Source: Cellvibrionales bacterium
Lineage (GTDB): Bacteria > Pseudomonadota > Gammaproteobacteria > Pseudomonadales > UBA7434
Reading direction: 5' to 3'
NCBI GenBank assembly: GCA_018668095.1
Contig: JABIQF010000009.1
Location: 1 to 8,216, forward strand
DNA: 8,216 nucleotides
Shown here: positions 1 to 6,529 of the stretch, piece by piece
Numbering within the stretch: position 1 is the stretch's first letter
Layout: each line of letters opens with the position of its first letter
Notes under the pieces: generated by a model
Told to the model about the DNA's origin: nothing
The model's database searches: none
The model's input: the letters and a program-made list of their open reading frames with translations, nothing else
Made by a program: the position numbers and the translations under genes

Positions 1-1258
1 CGACAGTGTTATCCAATATCCTTTTAAGAGCGTTATCGGTGATGCCGTTAATCTTGAATTTGTTGAAAGTAAACTTCTTCGTTTAAGTGATATGCCTGGT
101 TTTACTGCTACTGCAGTATTTAAGCCTGGTAATGAAGTGGGCGAAACAGCATTAACCGTTAAAGCCGCTAATGAAGACCCAGTAAGTTACTTTATTCAAG
201 CGGATAATTATGGTGTTGAATCAACAGGTGATGCGCGATTATTGCTTGGTGTTAAAGTGAATAACATTACGGGTCACATCGATCAACTGTCAGTAGATGC
301 AGTTAAAACATTCAGTCCTGGTGATTTACGAAATGCTCGAGTCACTTATCAAATTACTCATCCTGATTTAGTTCATACTTTTGGGCTTGGCTTTAGTAAA
401 ACCAGTTATGACGTTGAAGATGTTGCGGTACTCGCCTTAGGCATAGAGGGCGATACAGAAATTGGTGAAATGTTTATAAACTCGCAATGGATACGTCAGC
501 GAAACGTTAACTTGGCAACGCGCCTTGGTTTAGCTGTTAAGCGTTCCAATGTCGATTTCACATCATTCAATGTTGAACAAGGTGTCGATCGTCTAACTGT
601 ATTAGAAGCATCGGTTGTAGCCGATTCGGTAGATACACGATTCAGAGGTGTGCACCGTGGTTCGTTAACATTTTCACATGGCTTCAATGACGTTTTAGGT
701 TCAATGGATGGTCAGGGCAATGGTGAAAGTTTAGGTGTTGTTAATGGCGAGCAAGCGCTGCCAGGCCAATTTAATAAAGTCAGTGCCAGTTATAGCCGTT
801 TGCAATCGGTTGTTCGCAATAATTCATTATTATTCCACTTTAATGGCCAGTATTCGGACGATTCATTATCTTCATTAGAGCGTATGAGTTTAGGCGGCCC
901 CTACACAGTGAGAGCCTATCCGGTTGCTGAATACGTAAGAGATACCGCGGTATTTACGAGTTTGTCTTGGGTGATTAATGGTGGTGTTTTTTCTGATGGC
1001 ATCGCTTATGGCGAATATAGTTGGAGTGATATTTTATCACTTTCAGTCTTTGCTGATTATGGCTGGGGCAAGCTAAAAGATGCCAACGGCGGCCCTACAA
1101 GCTCCGTTGAAATTGCTGGTTGGGGCGTTGAGACAGAGCTGACCTTTCCTAATATTGGTGGATTTGCTCGCTTATCAGCAGCGAAACCGTTTGATGGTTC
1201 AGCGGCAGCTAATGGCGAGAATGCTCAATACTGGCTGAGCGTCGGTTTGAATTTATAA
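1..1258 (+). CDS. TpsB outer-membrane transporter, ShlB/FhaC/HecB family (5' end outside window)
   Basis: Two-partner secretion transporter that would sit in the outer membrane as a 16-strand beta-barrel with periplasmic POTRA domains and export a TPS-domain protein. The reading frame is open from position 2, so the start lies upstream; about 418 residues are visible, against about 550-580 for a whole TpsB. The first about 60 visible residues have the POTRA pattern (ESKLLRLSDMPGF, then a KPGNEVGE turn). The barrel begins at the family motif DNYG (about nt 203-214). The L6-loop signature appears as GGPYTVRAYP (VRAYP at nt 908-922), the form usual in this subfamily in place of VRGY/F. Alternating hydrophobic strands run to the C-terminus, which ends in Leu rather than the more common Phe. 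Its neighbour 297 nt downstream carries a TPS domain and is the obvious substrate. Family assignment is firm; the substrate pairing is inference from adjacency. Confidence 0.95.
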   Translation, partial: DSVIQYPFKSVIGDAVNLEFVESKLLRLSDMPGFTATAVFKPGNEVGETALTVKAANEDPVSYFIQADNYGVESTGDARLLLGVKVNNITGHIDQLSVDAVKTFSPGDLRNARVTYQITHPDLVHTFGLGFSKTSYDVEDVAVLALGIEGDTEIGEMFINSQWIRQRNVNLATRLGLAVKRSNVDFTSFNVEQGVDRLTVLEASVVADSVDTRFRGVHRGSLTFSHGFNDVLGSMDGQGNGESLGVVNGEQALPGQFNKVSASYSRLQSVVRNNSLLFHFNGQYSDDSLSSLERMSLGGPYTVRAYPVAEYVRDTAVFTSLSWVINGGVFSDGIAYGEYSWSDILSLSVFADYGWGKLKDANGGPTSSVEIAGWGVETELTFPNIGGFARLSAAKPFDGSAAANGENAQYWLSVGLNL

Positions 1259-1304
1259 GCGTCGGTTTTTGGGCGAATAAAAGAGTAAAAAAAGTGGTTT
1301 CAGG

Positions 1305-1333
1305 TTGTTGATAAATCAATAATTGGTTATAAT
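1305..1333 (+). promoter_or_regulatory. Predicted sigma70 promoter of the TPS-OmpA gene
   Basis: A perfect -10 hexamer TATAAT (1328-1333) lies exactly 17 nt after TTGTTG (1305-1310), a weak -35 matching only the first three consensus bases. Transcription would start near 1340 and give a leader of roughly 215 nt before the ATG at 1556. The element is flanked by an inverted repeat, AGTGGTTT (1293-1300) and AAACCACT (1359-1366), whose left arm abuts the -35. This suggests that the exoprotein can be expressed separately from its transporter. It is a consensus match only. Confidence 0.5.
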
Positions 1334-1555
1334 TTGATCAATAATAGAGTGTTTTGTAAAACCACTGAAAAATATAACGATTTTATTTAGTCCTTCGGTC
1401 AACTGCGTTAATAGCCTTTTAATAATAAAGCTAAAGTTGTTGTTTAAATATTGTTGTTAATTCACCCCATTCATTAGACTCTGCGTATGTTTGTTTTTTC
1501 GCTCAGTCTTAATATGTTTACAAGATACAAAGCAAATTATACAGGTAGGTATGAT

Positions 1556-3613
1556 ATGAGTAAGCTTTCAGTAACACTTAGAAAACCCGTTCTTGCACGC
1601 ACTATTGCAATGCTCACTTCGGCTGTGATTATGCAAAATGCATTTGCACTCCCTCAATTAGGTGATGCAACCTACGTGAATGGTGGTTCAAGCTATATTG
1701 CAAGCGGTACTCAAGGCACTTTAACAGTGAGCCAAGATAATCGCGTTGTAAGCTTTTCTGGTGGCGGGATTAACGTTGCTAATGGTGAAACACTTTCATT
1801 CAATCATAGTGGTGGTGCTGCTAGTTGGTCGGTATTGGCCAACGACATAAGTGGTAATGCCAGTAATATTAATGGCCTGCTTAACGGTAACGTTCAAGTG
1901 TTTTTAGTGAATCAAAATGGCATCGTTTTTGGTTCTGGTGCACAAATTGATTTAGCCAGCTTAGTGGCTAGTACACACGCTATCGATGATGCTGATTTTG
2001 AAAATGGTGATTATCGTTTTACCACTGCTGGTGCTGGCGCCAGTATTGAAGTGCAAGGTCTAACGTCTAATTTAACCGCTGCTCAAATTGCGTTGTTATC
2101 GGGTGATATCAATGTAGAGGGTGATATAGATATTGCCGCTGGCGATTTGAATTTAATTGCGGGTAATGAAGTGATTGTTACCTTTGATAATAATAATTTA
2201 ATGCAGTTTGATATTTCAGAAGCATTGCAAACAAGCGCAGGTGATAGTGTTGTCGATATCGCTTTAAATGCTGAAGTCAGTGCGAATAATATCAATATCC
2301 GCGCTATCGTTTCTGATCCTAAAAGTTTTGCGATTAATAACAAGGGCGTTATTCGTGCTACTGGTATTGATATTGCAACGCCGGGTGTTATTCGATTAGT
2401 GGGTACTGGCGGTAAAATTAATTCGACCGGTAGCATTGATGCATCGGCGACTAATGGCAGTGTTGAAATGAGCGCTGGCAGAATTGCATTGGCAAATCAG
2501 CTTAACGTAGGAGCTGGAACTGTATCAGTCACTATTGGTGATGGTGCTAGCGATTCAGAAGGTCGCTTAGAATTTTTTGAAAATATGACTCCGGCTATGT
2601 CTAGCTTAATAATTACAGGTGTAGGTGATGTTAACCGCCTTTATGGTTTTGCTAACTATCAGGTAACCGGTCTTAACGAAGGTACTGCAAGTTATGACGG
2701 TATAGGCTCAGGTAGTGGCTGGGAAAATACAGCTGCGGTAAGTTTTACTAATATTGAATACTTGGTGGCAACGTCACAAATTGCGAATACCTTGGACATA
2801 CTTGATGGCGCATCTATAAGTACATTAATTGGCGGTGGTGCCGGTGATACATTTAACATTGCAGGTACAGTAGCCATCCTTAAAGGCCTTGGTGGTTTTG
2901 ATATTTTCAATATGAACGGTGGTAGTGTTACTAATAGAATTGATGGCAATTCAGACGGTGATGTTATCAATGGTGTATTTAACCCCGTCGGTAATGCTCA
3001 AAGCGGTTCGAGTGATTTTATTACTAGCTGGACACGTGTTTCATTGGTGAATGAGGCTGAGATGCCACCGGTTATTGTTGATCCGGGTGAACCCATTATC
3101 ATCGACCCTACGCCTTTTATCTTGGCGCCGAATCCTTCAATTCTAGGCATTAACAACAGCAGTAATACTTCTCTAGGTTTAGTGTCTGACGACGAAAGTT
3201 TAAATATGCCCTGTGGTCATTCTGAAAGTCGAGATGTGAGTGAGGCTGAAGATTGTCAAGATCCTGAGCTGCAGCAATTAATTTCTAGCTTGATTCATTT
3301 TAAGAATGACAGCAATGTCATAACGGCTTCGTCTGCTAATCGTCTTGATCGAGTTTCCGCTTATGTGGTTAATTCGAATCTATTTGATAAAGTGGTATTT
3401 TCGGGGCATGCCGATAGTAATGGAGCACAAGCTTATAATTTGAAGCTATCTGAACGTCGTGCTTCAGCGACTGCCGGTTACATGGAAGGTCAAGGCGTTG
3501 ACCCTGAAATATTTGAAATTCATGCTTTCGGCGAGTCTTTACCTGCCCGATTGAATGATTCTGACGAAAATCGTGCCTACAACCGCCGAGTGCATGTAGA
3601 ACTTAAAAGATAA
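1556..3613 (+). CDS. TPS-domain exoprotein with C-terminal OmpA-like peptidoglycan-binding domain
   Basis: A 685-residue exported protein, probable cargo of the upstream TpsB. I chose the ATG at 1556 because AGGTAGG (1543-1549) sits 6 nt before it and a clean signal peptide follows (basic start, hydrophobic core, QNAFA before the cut after residue 31). An in-frame ATG at 1487 has no ribosome-binding site and would bury the signal. Residues about 32-157 form the TPS/haemagglutination-activity domain, with VFLVNQNGIVFGSGAQ and LVAST at about 115-140. A repetitive Gly/Asn/Asp-rich, probably beta-helical part follows, then RTX-like turns (about 424-473) and a proline-rich linker (about 503-527). 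Cysteines stand at 553 and 567. An OmpA-like domain (about 573-682) keeps GHADSNG, YNLKLSERRAS and the terminal NRRVHVEL. Asp620 and Arg635, spaced 15 apart as in OmpA, match the diaminopimelate-binding pair. The domains are clear; anchoring to the wall is inference. Confidence 0.93.
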   Translation: MSKLSVTLRKPVLARTIAMLTSAVIMQNAFALPQLGDATYVNGGSSYIASGTQGTLTVSQDNRVVSFSGGGINVANGETLSFNHSGGAASWSVLANDISGNASNINGLLNGNVQVFLVNQNGIVFGSGAQIDLASLVASTHAIDDADFENGDYRFTTAGAGASIEVQGLTSNLTAAQIALLSGDINVEGDIDIAAGDLNLIAGNEVIVTFDNNNLMQFDISEALQTSAGDSVVDIALNAEVSANNINIRAIVSDPKSFAINNKGVIRATGIDIATPGVIRLVGTGGKINSTGSIDASATNGSVEMSAGRIALANQLNVGAGTVSVTIGDGASDSEGRLEFFENMTPAMSSLIITGVGDVNRLYGFANYQVTGLNEGTASYDGIGSGSGWENTAAVSFTNIEYLVATSQIANTLDILDGASISTLIGGGAGDTFNIAGTVAILKGLGGFDIFNMNGGSVTNRIDGNSDGDVINGVFNPVGNAQSGSSDFITSWTRVSLVNEAEMPPVIVDPGEPIIIDPTPFILAPNPSILGINNSSNTSLGLVSDDESLNMPCGHSESRDVSEAEDCQDPELQQLISSLIHFKNDSNVITASSANRLDRVSAYVVNSNLFDKVVFSGHADSNGAQAYNLKLSERRASATAGYMEGQGVDPEIFEIHAFGESLPARLNDSDENRAYNRRVHVELKR

Positions 3614-3639
3614 TACTTTCTTTTAATGCACGTCCTGAG

Positions 3640-3663
3640 AACCCAGTTTGCGCTGGGTTTTTT
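3640..3663 (+). terminator. Rho-independent terminator after the TPS-OmpA gene
   Basis: A 7-bp stem AACCCAG (3640-3646) / CTGGGTT (3653-3659) with a 6-nt loop runs straight into a T tract (3658-3663, followed after one G by five more T). It begins 27 nt after the stop codon. It should separate the secretion locus from the metallopeptidase gene downstream. Confidence 0.9.
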
Positions 3664-3904
3664 GTTTTTGTGACATAGGTTTGTAATTCATAATAAAAAA
3701 TGCCGAGAATTGGTTGTATTACCACTTTTTTTGACTATTCTTTAAGAAAGCAACAATAAAAGTGTTTTTTATGATCAATTTCACTCTTAACCCTAGACCT
3801 CTTCCAAGTCATTGATAAATAGCATGAAAAGGGTTAATTGAATAAAAAAGGCTTGTTGAGCTAACAATAAATCAAATGAAAGATAAATCGAGTTAGAAGG
3901 TAAA
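3664..3904. other. AT-rich intergenic region before the metallopeptidase gene
   Basis: No coding sequence is visible here. A -35-like TTGACT (3731-3736) is present, but the best -10 partner, AACAAT (3752-3757), is only 15 nt away, so no promoter is called. TTGACT lies inside a CACTTTT (3723-3729) / AAAAGTG (3758-3764) inverted repeat. A second 8-bp inverted repeat, TTAACCCT (3787-3794) / AGGGTTAA (3830-3837), is separated by 35 nt. The ribosome-binding site AGAAGG (3895-3900) ends the region, 4 nt before the ATG. Confidence 0.5.
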
Positions 3905-5170
3905 ATGCAAACAAAATCAGTCTCTTACATAGCTAAAGTCACAGGTTTGATGGGTTCCTTTGTTACCGTCATTTCTGCATGGCTGAATGCTCAGGTGAAT
4001 ACCTGCAGAGTAAGTTGCTCATTAACGGATGCGGCGCGACGGTTACTGCGTTCACCACAGTTTGATGCCTTAATGGATATGAATATCGCTTTTTTCACTT
4101 CGGATATGATGTTTTATCGCAGAGAGAATGCGGTAAAGCTTTGTCTTGTCGAAGGTCAGCAGACGATGATTTATCACGCTGACTTTAGCCTTAATAATCC
4201 TGAAGCTTTTGCCCATTTAGAGCGAGTTGCAAACCAGTCGGGTTGGTACTTATTAGAAGATCGTCGTAAAGTTGCTCATCAGGTTGAGCATGATCGACGA
4301 CAACGTGTTGTCCTTGCCACTATACGCTTAGCGGCAAGCTCATTTTTATTGCATAACACGTCAGTGATGGCATCCGACTTCGGCTTAAATAGCGCTGCTG
4401 CCCATGGGCAAATAACTTTCGCCACGAGTCATGTTAATGCATCAACGATTGTCCGTCCTTTAGGTTTATTCTCGCCGGCAACGAATTATTTTAGTGACAA
4501 TCACGATGGCTCAACATTAGATTTACATGAAGGCAGTAGTGATTTACACGAAGACATTAGTGATTTGCATGATCATCCTGATATGACGCTGACTGACGAT
4601 TTTTCTCCTGAAAAATATCAAGCAGTATTGAAATTGTTAGGGAAAAAGTGGATTAAAAATAAACGAGATCCTGGTTATCTTGGTGATGATATTGATGAGA
4701 TGGCACAGTATATTGCTGCACGTCCACAAGCTTATGAGTTATTAATGAGTGTTCGCAAGCAGCCTTGGACTTTGCATCATAGGGCAGGAGAGTTTCGCTC
4801 TGATGTGAGAGGAACTAACTTTGATGTGAACTCGGTAAGAATCTATTTTGATACGCGAGCGGCTGCTATTTTGAAATCGCATGAAGCTTGTGAAGTAGAC
4901 GCAGGCCACTGTACAGCAAGTCCTGTTGATGCGTTACTACATGAGCTAATCCATGCTAAGTTAACGCTCACAGAGACAGATGAGTTTATTCGTAGTGGTG
5001 GTATGAGCGGTGCTATTTATCCTTACCAGCATGAGAGAAAAGTGATAGCGTTAGAAAATAAAATGTATCGCGCTATGTCTGCTCATGATCAGCAACCTCG
5101 ACCTTATCGTCGTAGTCATGTCGGTACATTGATTACAACTGAATGTGCTACCTGTATAGGCGGCGTATAA
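3905..5170 (+). CDS. Putative HExxH zinc metallopeptidase, possibly M91 (NleD)-like
   Basis: A 421-residue protein that I do not recognise as a whole. The start is well supported: AGAAGG lies 4 nt upstream. The C-terminal part has HELIH at 346-350 inside SPVDALLHELIHAKL, the zinc-binding and catalytic signature of metallopeptidases. After it comes YQHERKVIALENKMYRA (about 374-390), where Glu377 or Glu384 could be the third zinc ligand, and then RPYRRSH (399-405). An E-N-x-x-x-R stretch and a late R-x-x-H after HExxH resemble peptidase M91, the family of effector NleD, from memory of that family. The N-terminal part (about 1-200) is unfamiliar. Residues about 12-27 are hydrophobic and could be a signal peptide or membrane segment, though the possible cleavage context LNA is poor. 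Residues 205-225 are three heptads built on DLHE/DLHD. Seven cysteines occur, including a C-terminal CATC. It could be a secreted protease or toxin; substrate and location are unknown. Confidence 0.8.
   Translation: MQTKSVSYIAKVTGLMGSFVTVISAWLNAQVNTCRVSCSLTDAARRLLRSPQFDALMDMNIAFFTSDMMFYRRENAVKLCLVEGQQTMIYHADFSLNNPEAFAHLERVANQSGWYLLEDRRKVAHQVEHDRRQRVVLATIRLAASSFLLHNTSVMASDFGLNSAAAHGQITFATSHVNASTIVRPLGLFSPATNYFSDNHDGSTLDLHEGSSDLHEDISDLHDHPDMTLTDDFSPEKYQAVLKLLGKKWIKNKRDPGYLGDDIDEMAQYIAARPQAYELLMSVRKQPWTLHHRAGEFRSDVRGTNFDVNSVRIYFDTRAAAILKSHEACEVDAGHCTASPVDALLHELIHAKLTLTETDEFIRSGGMSGAIYPYQHERKVIALENKMYRAMSAHDQQPRPYRRSHVGTLITTECATCIGGV
4517..4579 (+). repeat. Three 21-bp tandem repeats coding for DLHE heptads
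   Basis: Units at 4517-4537, 4538-4558 and 4559-4579 encode LDLHEGS, SDLHEDI and SDLHDHP. At DNA level they share (A/T)GATTT(A/G)CA(T/C)GA with diverged third bases. The surrounding residues (NHDG before, HPD after) extend a His/Asp-rich stretch, so metal binding is plausible. The repeat is in frame and can change copy number without breaking the gene. Confidence 0.75.
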
Positions 5171-5200
5171 AATCTATCTAAGTCATATCTAGATAGATTT
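5170..5200. repeat. 11-bp inverted repeat after the metallopeptidase stop codon
   Basis: AAATCTATCTA (5170-5180) pairs perfectly with TAGATAGATTT (5190-5200) around a 9-nt loop, starting at the last base of the stop codon. The stem is AT-rich and no long T tract follows directly, so it is a weak terminator at best. It could equally protect the 3' end of the mRNA. A pyrimidine-rich tract (about 5208-5268) follows. Confidence 0.6.
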
Positions 5201-5350
5201 AACGCATTGCTCTTTTAGTATTCTCTTTTATTACCTTTCTCTTTATTATCTTTTTGGCTTTTTTTATTCATAAAATAAGCGCCTAATCAATTAATTTTAC
5301 TTTTGTAGTGTGCTAGCAAGCTATTAGGCATGCGTTTATCAACTACAATA

Positions 5351-5380
5351 TTAACCTCATCTTTTATCCTGTGAGGTTAA
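5351..5380 (+). promoter_or_regulatory. Inverted repeat covering the ribosome-binding site of the HDOD gene
   Basis: TTAACCTCA (5351-5359) is perfectly complementary to TGAGGTTAA (5372-5380), with a 12-nt loop. The right arm contains the Shine-Dalgarno core GAGG (5373-5376), 6 nt before the ATG chosen at 5383. In mRNA this 9-bp helix would hide the ribosome-binding site. The same symmetry could be a protein operator in DNA. The structure is visible; the control role is inference. Confidence 0.5.
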
Positions 5381-5382
5381 TG

Positions 5383-6222
5383 ATGCTTATCCTTGAAAAA
5401 CAATTGAAAACGCATATTTCAAACGGTGCTATTGAGCTACCGGTGCTTCCTGCTGTAGGCGTTCAAGTGCTAGCGCTCACGCAAGATAAAGATTCAGATG
5501 CATATGGATTGGCAGGATTAATCGAGAATGATTTATCGCTGACGAGTTATATTATGAAGGTGGCTAATTCGGCGGCTTTTAGTAACTACGGAAAAACGCA
5601 AACCTTACAGCAAGCCATTGCTAAGTTGGGCATGAAGAATATAGCGCAAATGGTTTTAACCATGACGGTTGGTCAAAGCGCTTTTAAATCGGATTCGTCA
5701 ACACGGGAAATCACCAGTTATTTATGGCAGCATTCATTACTTTGTGCGTTATGGGGGCGCGAGATTGCTCGCCTTTGTCATCTTAATTCCGATGTTGTTT
5801 TTCTGAATGCCTTGCTTCATCAAATCGGCAAGCCTGTTGTTTTACATGCGATTAACGAATTACTCGACGATCAAGAATTATTAGCTGCGCGCGATGATTT
5901 GCTACAGTTAATCGAAAAAAATCAACAGACGACAGGCCTTAAGCTCGCTCGCTCTTGGAATTTACCTGAGTCAATTATTACAACGATTAGCCATATTGAT
6001 GAATATGATTTAGCGAATGATATGCAATTAGAAGTGGCAGCCGTTAATGCCGCGCGTTTATTAGCTGACATCGTATTAGCCACGGGTGAGTCTGTTCGGT
6101 TTTTAGATGCCGTTGCTGATCAAGCCGTATTGAGTAAGCTTAATCTTTATAAATATGAAATCCAGTTGTTGGATGATAAGCGCGATGCAGTAGAGCAAAT
6201 GATGCAGGCGCTTATTGTATAA
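5383..6222 (+). CDS. HDOD-domain signalling protein
   Basis: A 279-residue cytoplasmic protein made almost wholly of one HDOD domain (about residues 18-211). HDOD proteins relate to HD phosphohydrolases but usually lack the catalytic metal site; they act as regulators in signalling, motility, biofilm or competence. Visible family features are the opening ELPVLPAVG, ENDLSLTSYIMKVANSA, the helix QAIAKLGMKNIAQMVLTM, and LHQIGKP (about 145-151), where the metal-binding HD pair is replaced (LHQ, not LHD), which argues against phosphodiesterase activity. No receiver, GGDEF or kinase domain is attached. A GTG at 5371 could extend the frame by four codons, but GTGAGG is itself the ribosome-binding site. 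The ATG at 5383 gives 6-nt spacing from GAGG, and the adjacent ATG at 5380 only 3. The gene converges with the phhB-family gene, 21 nt away, with no clear terminator between. Its pathway cannot be told from the sequence. Confidence 0.92.
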   Translation: MLILEKQLKTHISNGAIELPVLPAVGVQVLALTQDKDSDAYGLAGLIENDLSLTSYIMKVANSAAFSNYGKTQTLQQAIAKLGMKNIAQMVLTMTVGQSAFKSDSSTREITSYLWQHSLLCALWGREIARLCHLNSDVVFLNALLHQIGKPVVLHAINELLDDQELLAARDDLLQLIEKNQQTTGLKLARSWNLPESIITTISHIDEYDLANDMQLEVAAVNAARLLADIVLATGESVRFLDAVADQAVLSKLNLYKYEIQLLDDKRDAVEQMMQALIV

Positions 6223-6243
6223 ATCATTTATAGATAATTTAAT

Positions 6244-6525
6244 TTACAGCTGATCGATTTTTTTTGCTAAATCAAAATCTCTCTGGCTAATACTATTGAA
6301 TTCATGCGTCGTTAAGGCAATATCAACTTTGTTGTAAACATTGCTCCAATTAGGATGGTGATTCGCCTGTTCTGCCAACTCCGCCACCTTACTCATAAAT
6401 TCAAATGCGGTAATAAAATCTTTAAAAATAAATTGCCGATAAAGCATTTGGCCTTGAACTTCCCAAGTCATTAAGTGTGCTGCTTGCTGACCAATTTCGG
6501 CGTCTGTTAGTTGTTCGTTAGACAT
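6244..6525 (-). CDS. phhB: Pterin-4a-carbinolamine dehydratase (PCD/DCoH family)
   Basis: A 93-residue complete enzyme of the family that dehydrates 4a-hydroxytetrahydrobiopterin to quinonoid dihydropterin, recycling the cofactor of phenylalanine hydroxylase. The active-site pattern is present: HHPNW (His56, His57), then VYNKVDIALTTH (His74), then a C-terminal DFDLAKKID helix. The usual Gly-Leu-Thr after the last His is FNSIS here, a mild departure. The start lies 4 nt after the trmA stop codon, and its ribosome-binding site AAGGA (complement of 6534-6538) overlaps the end of trmA, 8 nt before the ATG. The two genes are therefore almost surely co-transcribed and translationally coupled. No phenylalanine hydroxylase gene is in the window, so the pterin substrate in this cell is uncertain. 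The gene symbol is given by family. Confidence 0.93.
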   Translation of the reverse strand: MSNEQLTDAEIGQQAAHLMTWEVQGQMLYRQFIFKDFITAFEFMSKVAELAEQANHHPNWSNVYNKVDIALTTHEFNSISQRDFDLAKKIDQL

Positions 6526-6529
6526 CTGC

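Noticed and set aside
496..687. Minus-strand 63-codon frame inside the TpsB gene
   Set aside because: It is antisense to conserved barrel strands and shows no motif or ribosome-binding site.
1487..1555. Upstream ATG adding 23 residues to the TPS-OmpA protein, possibly an extended signal peptide
   Set aside because: It has no Shine-Dalgarno sequence, the added residues do not resemble the extended signal region of TpsA proteins, and the ATG at 1556 has AGGTAGG and a complete signal peptide.
2083..2970. Minus-strand open frames inside the TPS-OmpA gene
   Set aside because: They are antisense to a clearly coding, domain-bearing gene and show low-complexity Ile/Pro/Ser-rich translations typical of shadow frames.
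5170..5200. Insertion-sequence end or CRISPR-like repeat
   Set aside because: It is a single inverted repeat with no transposase, target duplication or repeated spacers nearby.
5371..5382. GTG or first ATG as start of the HDOD gene
   Set aside because: GTGAGG is the best ribosome-binding site in the region and cannot be used if it is itself the start codon; the ATG at 5380 leaves only 3 nt of spacing.
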